Part shown: positions 10,550-22,780 of the stretch, one piece after another
How positions within the stretch are numbered: position 1 is the stretch's first letter
Layout: every line of letters starts with the position of its first letter
DNA from: Patella vulgata
Lineage: Eukaryota; Mollusca; Gastropoda; Patellidae
Length of the DNA stretch: 64,000 nucleotides
NCBI RefSeq assembly: GCF_932274485.2
Contig: NC_065886.2
Span: 10,491,501-10,555,500 of the forward strand
Direction: 5' to 3'
Made by a program: the position numbers and the translations under genes
The notes under the pieces: model-generated
Told to the model about the DNA's origin: nothing
What the model saw: the letters and a program-made list of their open reading frames with translations, nothing else
Database searches by the model: none

Positions 10550-10847
10550 GGGGGGTTGGATGGTCGAATGGTTAGCACGCGCGCGCTGTATCATACGGTC
10601 TGTCATTGAGTCAACTGGCGGGGTTTCGATTCCTCGGTTGTATGTGACAAGGAGTAGGGTCGCCTGTCCAACCTCGTGGGTTTTCTCCGAGTCCTCCGGT
10701 TTCCTCTCACTGCTAAAGACCCCTGCGCGCAAGCGAATTATTGAAATAAAATTAAACCATATGTTAGTCCTGAAATTACCTAGTTTGTGTCGAGTGGACG
10801 TTAAACCCCATATCTCCCTCTCTCTCTCTCTCCCTCTCTCTCTCTCT
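10550..10847 (+). mobile_element. SINE family A, full-length tRNA-derived copy with target duplication
   Basis: The head holds an A-box-like GGTCGAATGGTTAGCACG and a B-box-like GGGTTTCGATTCCTC, spaced as in tRNA genes, so the family is tRNA-derived and would be transcribed by RNA polymerase III. The body has a GGGTTTTCTCCGAGTCCTCC block shared by many invertebrate SINEs, then GTTTGTGTCGAGTGGACG, and it ends in (CT)n. It is flanked by the 11-bp duplication CAGCGCTATAC at 10539-10549 and 10848-10858. Confidence 0.85.
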
Positions 10848-10850
10848 CAG

Positions 10851-10882
10851 CGCTATACAAATTGATTATTATTATTATTAAA
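10851..10882 (+). repeat. LINE 3' tail fragment, GCGCTATACAAAT(TAT)n
   Basis: The tail type of CR1-like LINEs, matching the tail of the minus-strand LINE at 36660-37125. The SINE at 10550-10847 inserted into it, since its duplicated target is the CAGCGCTATAC of this tail. Confidence 0.55.
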
Positions 10883-11680
10883 TGTTAGGACAAATAACGT
10901 GGGAAGTCTTCTCTTTAAAGAAAACGTACACTCCTATTGAACGGTGTATGTGAAGCTTGTAATGTATTACCTACTTCAAGTCATTTCTAAAACAATATTA
11001 CGACGGTCCAATAGGCTTATATGACTTTAGCCATGTTTATATAATATGCACATTTCGTTCTAAGTATAAGATGTTTAACACATAAGTATAAGTAAGTAAG
11101 TAGGCTTATCATCATATATTGCGATCATTAGACGTGGTATATTGTCGATAGTTCATCAAACTGCTTCTACTTTGATATATTAACCAGTTTGCGATTCTAC
11201 GGGGTGATTGGATAAATTACCCCGATTAAACTCTATATTTATTTATGTAAAGAATAAAACATAGAAACACGCGAGAAAATCAATACAACTGAGCACATGA
11301 TAAATTAAAGATTTGGAAAACTTTTCTCACAATCTATTCTCTATTTTGTTTTGGTAAGTTTATCTTGAGGTTTAAATAAAATATTCACTGATTCGACATA
11401 ATCATCGATTAACTATTTCAGTAATTCATGGGGCTTGGAATCGTGGTTGAGCGTGGGGGGGGGGGGGGGGGGCTTGGGCGTGTGAGACCATATGCCGTAG
11501 TATTTAATGATTAATTCATTCTGAAAATTCGGGTGACAAAGATTTTTTATGCAATTACCCCCCCCCCCCCGCCCACACACACGCCCAACTTAAATTGCCC
11601 GCCTACGCCTATGCTGTTATTCATATGCAATCAATAGGACATTTTCCATAATGGCTGAATTAATGCTACGTGTGCAAAAC
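10883..11680. other. No gene seen; contains G and C homopolymer runs
   Basis: AT-rich, with a G run at about 11455-11472 followed by GGCTTGGGCGTGTGAG and, 90 bp on, a C run at 11560-11570 followed by GCCCACACACACGCCCA. The two are roughly inverted, so a weak hairpin is possible. Confidence 0.35.
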
Positions 11681-11699
11681 AACTGTTTTATTATTGGTT

Positions 11700-12140
11700 A
11701 GAAATGATGAAAAAAATGTTGTAGTTAGCTTGTTGGTCATGTTTTTAAAACATCTTGTGTATTGTTTGATTCTCTAGAAATATGTTCAAATAAACAAAAT
11801 CAATTTCAAGCCATGTAAAAACAACTGTTTTATTATTGGTTAGACATGTATTGTTTTCTAGACATCTGTCAATCTGTCATACAATAACTCACTGGATGAT
11901 GAAAAAAATGTTGTAGTTAGCTTGTTTGTCATGTTTTTGAAACATCTTGTGTATTGTTTGATTCTCTAGAAATATGTTCAAATAAACAAAATCAATTTCA
12001 ATCTGTCATACAATAACTCACTGGATGATGAAAAAAATGTTGTAGTTAGCTTGTTTGTCATGTTTTTGAAACATCTTGTGTATTGTTTGATTCTCTAGAA
12101 ATATGTTCAAATAAACAAAATCAATTTCAAGCCATGTAAA
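11700..12140 (+). repeat. Tandem repeat, unit about 130 bp, three copies
   Basis: ATGATGAAAAAAATGTTGTA starts near 11705, 11895 and 12025. The last two units are spaced 130 bp and are nearly identical (TTGATTCTCTAGAAATATG, CAAATAAACAAAATCAATTT). The first unit has an extra insert with a duplicated AACAACTGTTTTATTATTGG phrase. Confidence 0.85.
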
Positions 12141-12760
12141 ATTTTTTATTAAATGAATCCACGTCAAATGTTTCTACCAAAAAAAAGTTTTAATATTTTT
12201 GATGTGTCGTATTTTAACCTATTTTCGAAGAATTCAGATTTTCAACAAATATTCACCAATTCCAGATAAAAAGGTCCTTGGAGCTACCAACAACAGTCCA
12301 AATCACACAGTCACGGGTAAAACTAGCTATTGGACGTATAAGGAATATTTCCCAAACGTTGTATAATAATATTGTGAGTAATAATCGGCTACATGAAATA
12401 TAAACAGGAAAAACTAATACCTTTACGAGTTATCATTTACGTGAAATGTAGTAAAAAGTAAAATCTAAATGGCCTGTGTAATAATCAAAAGTTAGGAATC
12501 AAAACATAAGCGTTGTGTATTAAATACAAAGTAAGGACATATTATTCATATAAATCAGAGAAAAACTCAAACTCAATACAAAAAAAATCAGGGCCCTGTT
12601 TCACAAAAACTTATAAATTATAAATTATACCATTTTCAAATAATTAATAGACAAAAAATAAATAAAACCTAAAAAAAAAATCTTAACTCACTTCATTTCT
12701 AATGTCTATAAAAAATATATTTGTAGGCCTACAATTGTTTAAAATTGTCAATTTCTTGGT
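12141..12760. other. No gene seen
   Basis: AT-rich, without ORFs or recognisable repeats. Confidence 0.35.
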
Positions 12761-12761
12761 G

Positions 12762-12763
<2 letters not shown>

Positions 12764-12801
<38 letters not shown>

Positions 12802-12995
12802 GGGGTTTAACGTCCACTCGACACAAACTAGGGCATTTCGGGACTAACATATGGTTTAATTTTATTTCAGTAATTCGCTTGTTCTTAGGGGCTTTAGTAG
12901 TAGGAGAAAACCGGAGGACCCGGAGAAAACCCACGAGGTTTTACAGGTGACCCTACTCCCTACAACCTGGGAATCGAAACTCCGCCTGTCCAATA
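12764..12995 (-). mobile_element. SINE family A, 5'-truncated
   Basis: Reverse complement of the family: (GA)n, then GGGTTTAACGTCCACTCGAC, the GGAGGACCCGGAGAAAACCC block and the B-box region GGGAATCGAAACTCC. It stops before the A-box head. Confidence 0.8.
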
Positions 12996-14340
12996 ATACT
13001 AGACACGCCATATGCAAAGTATTTATAGTTTGGGGGTTATGATGATTTATATAGGAGTCAAGGGTATTTTATATTGGGAAAAAAATCATTTTAATTTAAT
13101 AAGATAGATAGGCATTATCCAATAAGGAGTGTGGCACTTTGGCATTTTCAAAGTATTATTGAAAGGGGTTATGGGACTGACATTTCAAATCTAGGTATAG
13201 GAACATTGGGTATTTCGTGTATTAGTCTAAAAGTTGTCAAATGCTTTCAAAATTCGACAATAATTTAGTCTAAATTAATCGTTTGAGTCAGAAATATCCC
13301 ATGTTTGTGACAATTCTCAATAGTTTCTGTTATCCAAAATACCACAAAACTACGAAATTCAAGCGATTTAGTTTGTCGATATGCATTATTCCCATTGAAG
13401 CCTGCGAGTAAATTAAATGCAAGTTCAAGGCCAACCCACTGATACATTTCAAAACGAATAATACGCAATAAACTTTTTTATTTCATCTCTCTACGTATGA
13501 AACTCTCCTCATTGGTATTGTAACTTTTAGTTCAACCTGGCAACATTTTTCAGTTCCGAAGCGTTTATGCTTACACCCCAAGTGTCCTTGCCGGAATTGT
13601 GCACTGCGCGGGCGCAAGCAATAATTTTGTGGATACCCTAACTAAACACAAATCACCTATAAAATATCATAAAACTATAAATTATTTTACAACTTAAACA
13701 CTTGGGCCTTATTTCAAGTCGTTTGCTGATAACTTAAGTACAAAAGTATTGGTATAGGTAATCGACTGATTCGATCCATGGCTCATTCGGACCAGATTAT
13801 TGACCGATTCTTAATTCTTTCGTATCAGATTCTGGGCCCTTTCTGACCATTATTCATGTCTCATTCCGACCATTATTTAAATGACAAGAGTATTTAAAAT
13901 ATGACAAAAATGACAACAATACTCTGAACTTACAGACTGAATAATATAAGCTTATCTATAATTGAACTAATATAATTAATAGTCGAAAATACAGAAGAGA
14001 AAAAAGAAAATAGAATATAAGTCTAGATGTACGTAGAAAGGGGCTATAAAATTACATACTATGACAAAAAGACCAAACAAAATTAATCTGTACAGTATTC
14101 AAATTTGAAATTGTAATGCTCCATTGCCGAGATAAATGGGTATAATTACTGTGCATATTTTATGTTTATTATTTTATCATCGAGCGTATAAAAGATTTTA
14201 TGTACTTTTTTAACCCAAGGACATGATACAGTTTAGTTATTTATAAAGATTTAAAATAAATAGTAGAACATTCTGGTAGAATACACATGGCATATTTCCA
14301 TTTTTTTTTTTAAAATCAAAATTCGAAATTATATTTTTAC
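12996..14340. other. No gene seen
   Basis: AT-rich DNA. From about 13900 it contains degenerate copies of phrases that recur to 16270 (CTCTGAACTTACAGACTGA, GAAAATAGAATATAAGTCT). Confidence 0.35.
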
Positions 14341-14344
14341 ATTT

Positions 14345-14548
14345 TATAGTTATTTCAGAATTCAAAATATATAGTTTCCCCGTCACAAAAAAATAAATTA
14401 TGGGTAGGTTAATTGATTCTAAAATAATATCTTCTGTATTTATAGTTATTTCAGAATTCAAAATATATAGTTTCCCCGTCACAAAAAATAAAAATAAAAA
14501 AATTATGGGTAGGTAAATTGATCCTAAAATAATATCTTCTGTATTTAG
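14345..14548 (+). repeat. Direct repeat, unit about 100 bp, two copies
   Basis: TTATAGTTATTTCAGAATTC through TAATATCTTCTGTATTTA occurs twice head to tail, with small A-run length differences. Confidence 0.85.
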
Positions 14549-15208
14549 GTAATAACGACATAGGTAATATTGGGTTAACATACATGTGGAAAATAGGACT
14601 ATAATGGTAGGTTACAAATGGTAAGTGTAAAAAATGGCACACCTGGAAAAGTGGCACAGTTAAAAAAATAGTTTATTAAAATTAAATAACAAATGAAAAA
14701 TTGTATACATTGTTTAGACATAATTTAATCAAAATTATATTATTCATTACAAATAGTATAGCGTTGTGCCGCAATGTTATTTATTCCCTTTAATTTTACC
14801 TGGTCTTTCATTCATAATATTATTAATAAAGTCGCATGATAAACAGAGCTAGACCAGTCAGTTGTTATATGATTTTCATGACAATTTTCACATCGTAGAG
14901 GAAGAAATGAGAATTGAATTCAAGGGTGAAAAGAACAGCAAATGAAAACAGATTGGCTTTATGGATTATGTCCAGACATAAAGTAAAGCTATAGGCCTGC
15001 TATACTTAGGCTAACCCGATAACAAGCATATTTGTATATTTATTTTTTCTTATTTTCTGTGGTCTTTGTTTCAAAGAAAATGGAAAGTAATAAAAGAAAA
15101 TGGATACCCTAAAGACTCTAAAATTGCAGACTACTGAGTCCACACGACAAAATCTACATCTTGGGATTTTTAAAAGAATAAATTTGCACTATCTTTTCTT
15201 AAATTATC
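14549..15208. other. No gene seen
   Basis: AT-rich, with no ORF or clear repeat apart from scattered CTAAAATTGCAGAC-type phrases. Confidence 0.3.
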
Positions 15209-15370
15209 GGGGGGGGGGGGGTGGATGACTGAATGGTTAGCACGTGCGCGCTGTATCATAAGGTCTGTCAATGAGAACAAGAACAAGCGAATTATCGAAA
15301 TATAATCGAACCATGTTTTGGTTCCGAAATGACCGAGTTTGTGTCGAGTGGACGTTAATTCCCATTTCTC

Positions 15371-15408
<38 letters not shown>
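15209..15408 (+). mobile_element. SINE family A, internally deleted, with target duplication
   Basis: The head GACTGAATGGTTAGCACGTG is joined after AGGTCTGTCAATGAG directly to AACAAGCGAATTATCGAAAT, so the B-box and central block are missing. The end has GTTTGTGTCGAGTGGACG and (CT)n. It is flanked by TCTTAAATTATC at 15197-15208 and 15409-15420. Confidence 0.8.
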
Positions 15409-15415
<7 letters not shown>

Positions 15416-15420
15416 TTATC

Positions 15421-16260
15421 ATTGAAGATACAGAATTGTAAATTGTTGGATATAGGCAGGCCTATGCAATAAGCAGGGTTCTTTAAATAAGAAAATAGGA
15501 TATAGGCCTATACATAACAATATACAGAATCAACTAAAATATTACCTCATTTTAAACATCAGCGAAAAAAAAGTAATAAAATAAAGTTAGACACATATAA
15601 ACATGGGTTGAATAGCCTATAATTTGTAAAAATAAAGATTCTAAAATTACAGACCATGCTGGTCAAAAGAGCAAAAAAAACCCAAAAAACAAAGGGCACA
15701 ACACATGTTGAGTTTTTTCTCCTAAAATTAACTGTGAAATTACAGAAAAGAAAAAAAAAATAATGGTTTAAGGCCTATATTTTAAAAGAAAAAATACGGA
15801 TTGTTTTGTAATAATTAAACAATGAAAATACACAATTTTGAATTGTAAAGAAGAATATGAAATATAGGGCTATAAAATGTAATTATATAATGTAATCTTA
15901 GATTTAAAAAATAATTACATTTGTGCTATTGTCTCTGAAATTAAGACTGGGAATACAGCTTTGTAAATTGTAAAGAAGAAAATGGGATATAGGTCTATAA
16001 AATAAATATTTTTTTAAAGGGAAGAACAAAGGATATATGACTCTGCAATGAAAGGATTTTATTATGCAGTTTAAAGACTCCAAAATTACAGACTTCGAAG
16101 ATAATATATAATACCCCACAATAACAAAAACAAAATTAACTTATAAATCTTTGAACTATTCTAAAATTACTAGACAAAATACACGTGAATATTTGTGAGT
16201 GCGTGTGTAGTATGTTTGTATATAAATACTCTAAACTTAAAGACTGAAGAAAATTAGCTT
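15421..16260 (+). repeat. Very degenerate tandem repeat region
   Basis: Phrases of the type TCTAAAATTACAGAC (15637, 16077, 16150) and GAAAATGGGATATAGGTCTA (15490, 15852, 15976) recur at irregular spacing, and also upstream from 13900. Probably an old, eroded tandem array. No ORF. Confidence 0.4.
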
Positions 16261-16261
16261 A

Positions 16262-16432
16262 TTAGGGTTTCACACTGTGACACTTGTGTGAAACACTTTT
16301 GGTTTTGTTAAAATTAGAAACACTATTGTTTTTGTTAAGATTATTATTAGGGGTTCACACTGCGTAGCTTGTGTAAAACACGGCTATTGTTTTTGTTAAG
16401 ATAATTATTCTTATTATTAGGGTTTTACACAT
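16262..16432 (+). repeat. Short tandem repeat, unit about 60-85 bp, three copies
   Basis: AGGGTTTCACACTGTGAC, AGGGGTTCACACTGCGTAG and AGGGTTTTACAC, each followed (the last incompletely) by a CTATTGTTTTTGTTAAGAT-type stretch. They lie at the left border of the large array. Confidence 0.6.
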
Positions 16433-19400
16433 AATTTAAAGAGTCATCTGACTTGAGCAAAAATTTTCCTTGGCCGCCATTGGCTAATTCAGTTTTTCAG
16501 TCCTAGATTAATTATTTATTGTTCGATTTGTATAAAACAAAGTTCATATGCTTCTTTGTCTCAATTGTCATTCTTTTTGTTACCGATAGAGTTATCTGTC
16601 GGTACTGGAAGTGGCGTAAATTTACCCACAAATACAATTTTAACAGTTCGGTACCACTTTTCGAAAGAAAATATTATTTTTTTTTAAAAACTGATATAAC
16701 TAAAAGAGTGTGCCCTTCAATGGCGCAAAACACATGGTAACAAATGTATAAATGGAACGTCTGCAATGTTTATGTGGAAATCGGTTTATCGGTTCTATTG
16801 GTATCGGAAGTGATATAAGTTCAAGGGTAACGTAGCATCAGTGAAACCCGTCATTACTGCGTAGCAGTTCTAGTTATTCTTCTTCTTATCATTATTATTT
16901 TTCCATTTTGATTAGATCTCGGCAACTGCTTGTCGCATCGTTACGATTTCTTCGGTTTTGCTGAGAAAGTGTGTGTGACTTAGAGGATAAAGCTATTTTG
17001 AACCTTCTGCGACAATGCGAAATGTCCGAAATCATCGAAGCTATCGTTTTTGAAAATATTGCAGTAATTTTAACAATAATCGTTGGATTTTAATTTTCGA
17101 TACATTTTGGCATAGCCGGAGACAGGGCACATAGCTACGCTACTTTTGATTTTTGATTTTCGTCGAATCCTCGCTTACATTAGGCGCGAAATTTGAAAAA
17201 TTAAATTTTTACAAAAACTTTTTTATTTTTGAATATTTTTTAGTCATCTGATTTGAGCAAAAATGTGATTATTTTTTGTCTCAGTAATTATCCTTGTCCG
17301 CCATTGGCTAATTCAGTTTTTCGGTCCTAGATTAATTATTTATTGTTCGATTTGTATAAAACAAAGTTCATATGCTCCGTTTTCCGAAATGTCATTTTTC
17401 TTGTTACCGTTAAAGTTTCCTGTCGGCACCGAAAGTGACATATTTTTACCAAAAACTACAATTTTGACAGTTCGGTACCACTTTTTGAAAGCAAATATTC
17501 TTTTTTTCAAATCTGGTATAACTGAAAGGGTGCGCCCTTTAAATGCGCACAAAATGTCGGGCTCAGTTTTTTTAATTTCAATTTTATTTTCGGGCTATTT
17601 CGATTAAAAGGTGAAAAAATGTGTAAAATTAAGCTATTTACAACCCATCCAGCGTTTTCATATTTTAAAATATTTCTTCGTAACTTTCATAAACTCGTAG
17701 CAATAATCTATACGGAGAGAATATATGTGAAAATTAATTTGTAATATGCGCAGTTGCCGAGAAATAAGCAATTTTGCATGCGTCACTTTTCACGTTATTT
17801 AGCCTGTAAAAGAGTCAATTATCATTTGATTTCAATATTTTGTTTTACGATTTGATGCCTAATGCAACTTTGGACTAGGTCAAACCGTTTTAACATTTCC
17901 ACTGTCACCGGAAATGACCTCATTTGGGCACAAACTGTATTTTTAGCATTCGAAACAGATGTTTCATTGAAATGAGTCTGATTTGTAATGTTTTTTTAAA
18001 TTATGATATTTAATTACAATCAACAAACAGAATGAACCCATACGATCATACAGATACCACAAAAGGGTTTCTACTTTGTACGGTTGCAGAAATTGGCGCC
18101 ATTTATGATTTCATAGAATTAAGTTAACATTTTCATTATCCCCGGAAGTAATGTCATTTTGGCAAAAACTGTATTGTTAGCCTCCAAAACAAACATTTGT
18201 TTGAAGTGAGTTATATTTATTATTCGTTTAAGATTATGATATTTGACTCCAATGGACATATTGATTGAATCAATATGATCATATAGATGTCCAAAATTAG
18301 CTTGTCGAGAAATAACCAATTTTGTCAGGATCACTTTTTAAGATTTTTTCGCATTTTAATTTTCCATTAGAAAGTCAGCTAACTTAGCGGTAAGTTAGTA
18401 ACGAATTTTGTCAGGATCACGTTTTTGACATATGGAACACATGTATGCATGGAATTGATATTGCCGGGTTTGATTGATTCTGCGTCCATTTTATAACACG
18501 TCTGCAATGTTTATGTGGAAAACTGGTTATCGGTTCCATTGGTACTGGAAGTGATATAAGTTCAAGGGTAACGTGGCACCGAAAGTGACATAAGTTCAAG
18601 GGTAACGTGGCACCTGTGAAACCCGTAATTATTGCTTCGCAGTTCTAGTTATTATTATTATTAATCAAATTCCATTTTGATTAGATCTCAGCAACTGCTT
18701 GTCGCGTCGTTACGATTTCTTCGGTTTTGCTGGGAAAGTGTGTGTGACTTAGAGGGTAAAGCTATTTTGAACGTTCTTCGACAATGCGAAATGCCCGAAA
18801 TCATCGAATCTATCGTTTTTTAAAATATTGCAGTAATTTTAACTATAATCTTTGGATTTTAACAATAATCTTTGGATTTTAACAATAATCTTTGGATTTT
18901 AACAATAGTCTTTGGATTTTAACTTTCGATACATTTTGGCATAGCCGGAGACGGGGCACATAGCTACGTAACTTTTGATTTTTGATTTTAGGCAAATCTT
19001 CGCAGATATTAGGCGCCAAATTTAGAAAATTTAAATTTTTACAAAAAACATTTTTGTTTATGAATATTTTTTAGTCGTGTTTTACACAGAATTAAAGAGT
19101 CATCTGACTTGAGCAAAAATGTGAATTTTTTTTTGTCTCAGTAATTTTACTTGGATGCCATTGGCTAATTCAGATTTTCAGTCCTAGATTAATTATTTAT
19201 TGTTCGATTTGTATAAAACAAAGTTCATATGCTCCGATGTCTCAATTGTAATTTTTTTTGTTACCGATAGAGTTATCTGTCGGCACCGGAAGTGGCGTAA
19301 TTTTACCAAAAATCTATGAATTTTGACAATTAGGTACCACTTTTCGAAAGCAAATATTATTTTTTTTAAAACTGATATAACTAAAAGAGTGTGCCCTTTA

Positions 19401-20115
19401 AAGGCGCAAAAAGTGTGAGCTCGGTTTTTTTTAATTTCGATTTAATTTTCGAGCAAATTCGATTAAGAGGTGAAAAAAGGTGTAAAACTGACCTATTGAC
19501 CACAGAATGGTTTCTAACTTGTACCATGTGATGCCATATGACATTTATGATTTCATAGAATTAATTTAACATCTTCATTATCCCCGGAAGTAATGTCATT
19601 TTGGCAAAAACTGTATTTTTAGCTTCCAAAACAAACATTTTTTTGAAGTGAGTTATATTTATTATTTGTTTAACATTGTGATATTTGACTCGAATGGACA
19701 TATAGATTGAATCAATACGCTCATATAGATGTCCAAAATATGCTTCTAGCATCTTCCCTTGTCGAGAAATAACCAGTTTTGTCAGGATCGCTGTTTAAGA
19801 TTTTTTTTCTCATTTTAATTTCCCATTAGAAAGTCAGCTAACTTAGCGGTAGGTCAGTAACAAATTTTGTCAGGATCACTTTTTTGACATATGTAACACA
19901 TAGTAACAGATCTAAATGGAATTGATATGGCTGGATTTGGTTGATTCTGCGTCCATTTTATGTGATGTGTGCAATGCTTATGTGGAAACCTGTTTAATGG
20001 TTTCATTGGTACCGGAAGTGACATAAGTTCAAGGGTAACGTGGCCCTGGAAGTGACATAAGTTCAAGGGTAACGTGGCACCGGTGAAACCAGTCATTACT
20101 GTATCGCAGTTCTAG
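16415..20115 (+). repeat. Head-to-tail array of the unclassified long repeat (three units)
   Basis: Unit ends are marked by GCAGTTCTAGTTATT(ATT)n at about 16870, 18640 and 20108, and unit starts by TCCATTTTGATTAGATCTC at about 16908 and 18670. The units are a short one (16415-16890), a long one (16891-18655, about 1.76 kb) and a deleted one (18656-20115, about 1.46 kb). The common core includes CATAGCCGGAGAC, CGCCATTGGCTAATTCAG, TTATCTGTCGG, ATATAACT(G/A)AAAG and CATAAGTTCAAGGGTAACGT. No long ORF in any frame, so if transposable it is non-autonomous. Confidence 0.75.
18838..18920 (+). repeat. 22-bp minisatellite, four copies
   Basis: TAACAATAATCTTTGGATTT repeated four times with single-base changes, inside the third unit of the large array. 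The other units have it once. Confidence 0.85.
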
Positions 20116-20131
20116 TTGACGTTTAATATCT

Positions 20132-20711
20132 TTAAAGATACATTCCCGCGTACAAACTTTGTCATTTGATGATATATTTGGACTAAAAACATATTCAAAG
20201 TAACCAATCTATCAAAAATGTGCTTTAATTCCCTCTTAAAACTTCGTATTCGTCGGGGATACCTATATAGCTATAGTAAGCTGTTGTTAGAGGCAATGTC
20301 TGTCAACTTAGCTTCATTGTGGGAGGGTCCATTTTTCAGAATGTATTTATCATTACTTACTGTAAATTTACCATACATATTGAGACCTAAGTATATTCGT
20401 AATTATTTCTATCAACTTCTTTTGTACGTTGACACCCCTCAATGTTCCCAAAACCGCCTAACCATTTGATCAAGAATAACAACCGCTCCCTCACTTAAGC
20501 TGGCAAACAATAAGCTGGCAGATAACAGTCGGGTTGCCAGTTAGTGATACCCTGACATTTTTGCCCAGTGCTTGCCCCATTGCGTTTTTCGGGTAATCCA
20601 GTATTTTTCTAGTAAGATTGGGTGTCTATACTTTCCAAATATACCAAATATGACATACTTTTATTGGAAATAACCACCCGATAAATACTTTTCTTGGGAA
20701 AGTATCTTTAA
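20132..20711. mobile_element. MITE-like element with TTAAAGATAC inverted ends
   Basis: Starts TTAAAGATACATTCCC and ends GGGAAAGTATCTTTAA, a 16-bp inverted match with one mismatch. The interior matches 33528-34076 over its whole length (ATGATATATTTG, CTAAAAACATATT, ATAACAACCGCTCCCT, TATTTTTCT(A/T)GTAAGATTGGG). No ORF. It begins directly after the end of the 20.1-kb array. Confidence 0.75.
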
Positions 20712-20901
20712 AGGGCATTTAGTGAAAGTTGTTGTTGTTTATTACAGATTTAATGTCCAATACATTATTACGGTCAATAACTGCGCCTTCGCGGGAATAA
20801 ACCAACAAAAGCACCATAAAACACACTTGTAAAATCGCTGTCATGAGAAGAAAGGGTTGGTCATCTTCTCCCTTTGTCGAAGTTAAAACTGGAGACAAGT
20901 C

Positions 20902-21740
20902 CAGCAAACATGCTACAGTAGGTTATATACAAACGGTTAATAATAAACTAATGAACTATTTACAGACAGAATGGTGTTAACAATTAGCCATATCTCATAG
21001 CTAAGAAACTATTAATTAATAAGAAACCCTTAACGAGCTGGAAATTTACAATTCATATTTAAAAACAACAATTACTTATAATAAACCGTTAATCTCCAAC
21101 TCATGTTGCGTGTGAAACGAAAATTGTTAGAAACAATCAATGAATAAGAAACCATATTAATGATTAATAAACCCTAATCTCCCACTCATATTACGAATAT
21201 AAAAATTAAAACTATAAGTGAATCAGGAACCATATTATAAAAATTTAAAACTGGTACAATTTATACACAATTAAAACCACAATGAATCAACTGATAAAGA
21301 CTCAATAATTGTAAATCCCTAACATCTACACTAAGCTATAACACATACTTATTGAAAAACAGCTACTTTTTTTTATTTGGGCGACGTTTCGAAGAGTATT
21401 CTCTCAGTATTCGGGAATTGTTATAGAATTTCTATATAAATTAGCCTCATAATATTGTATTACTGTATAACTGATAACGTTGAGAGAATACTCTTCGAAA
21501 CGTCGCTTAAATGACATGAGTTGGAGATTAACGGTTTATTATAAGTAACGGTTGGTTTTAAATACGAATTGTAGATTTCCTGCTCTTTAAGGGTTTCCTA
21601 TTAATTAATAGTATCTTAGCTAGGATATCTGACTAATTGTTAACACCATATCACTACGTCTTTGAATGGCTTCTGTCTGTAAATAGTTCATTAGTTTATT
21701 ATTAACCGTTTGTATATAACCTTCTGTAGTATGTTTGCTT
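20902..21740. mobile_element. Long inverted-repeat element
   Basis: The left arm (20902-21115) and right arm (about 21510-21740) are inverted copies: AGCAAACATGCTACAG ... GTTAATAATAAACTAATGAA ... ACCGTTAATCTCCAACTCAT. The arms are about 215-230 bp with an extra ACGTAGTGATA-type stretch in the right arm. A second inverted pair, GCGACGTTTCGAAGAGTATT, flanks the centre at about 21382 and 21480-21507. Non-coding. Consistent with a MITE or foldback element. Confidence 0.75.
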
Positions 21741-22780
21741 GTATATTGTCTGCGATATCACCTCGGTGGAAGCGGACGTAAAATACAACTAACTCATCAT
21801 CATCGTTTGCTTGTATCATTACTCGATAACTGTGAGAGTGTCCTCCTGGAAACGTTGTAGTTAATAAACCCAGTGAATGTTATTCATGGTTTGGCATACA
21901 TGAAAAACAGCTGTTGCCATTTCACTGCCTTTAAAAGAGAGCATACTTACAACGAGCATCATAACTCCAGCAGGCTGTCTTACGCGCTTAGCTTCGCGTT
22001 AAATAATCATTATGCGTGGTTTGTTAGTTGCTGTTTTTGCTGCTTCCTTTCTTGTAGCCGTATGTACTGGGCACCTACACCAAAGAAGTTATTGGAGGAG
22101 AGGACCACCCTTTAACCTTGAAAGTATAAGTTGTGACAAGATTAAAAGAACGGACCTATGCTACTGTTGTAAAGGTAATTATACGTAGTACTTAACTCTT
22201 GACGATGTTAAAACTTATACAATTATGTCTAGGTAAATTACACTGCTGTTTATTCCACGCGTAACCATATTATTATTAATAATGACAGTAATATTTAATA
22301 TCAAATTTGTACTATATATGTCTCCCAATGTATAAGGTACTGAAAGAGTCATTAGCGTTATAGAGGTATTGACCAATGGGATTATTTAAGATGTCTTTTA
22401 ATTTTCGATATGAATGTAGGATTTGCTCTAATTAGGGAAGGATAAGATTATTTACAATATGAAATTATTCAAATTTCATAATATTGATTTTCTGGAGAGA
22501 GTGGCCACTCCTCTTTAATTTGATAGTTAACCAGCTCAAACATGTCATTGGACAGGTTTCTAAATGTATAGCCTTATTTCGCTAGGTTTGAACTCTGCAC
22601 AAACTATGTTTTGACATATTTCAAAATGTATAGAAATAAATGTTTTGGACTGTAATATTGGTAAAATGTCATTCTTATAGCGATGTGTTCTTTTTCTTGT
22701 TTTTAATTAGTGCCATATACACGGGTTTAATCTGCGCAACTCATGTGTCAGTTAAATATCTTAGAAATATTTTAAATTCA
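21741..22780. other. No gene seen
   Basis: An 80-codon ORF at 21873-22115 has no recognisable motif and poor codon character. GATATCACCTCGGTGGAAGC at about 21765 resembles 955-1000 on the other strand. Confidence 0.35.

Noticed and set aside
10560-10632. Possible tRNA gene in SINE A head
   Set aside because: A and B boxes are present but the cloverleaf does not close and the sequence continues into the SINE body.
21873-22115. 80-codon ORF as a gene
   Set aside because: No motif, no splice context, Phe/Cys-rich composition typical of chance frames.
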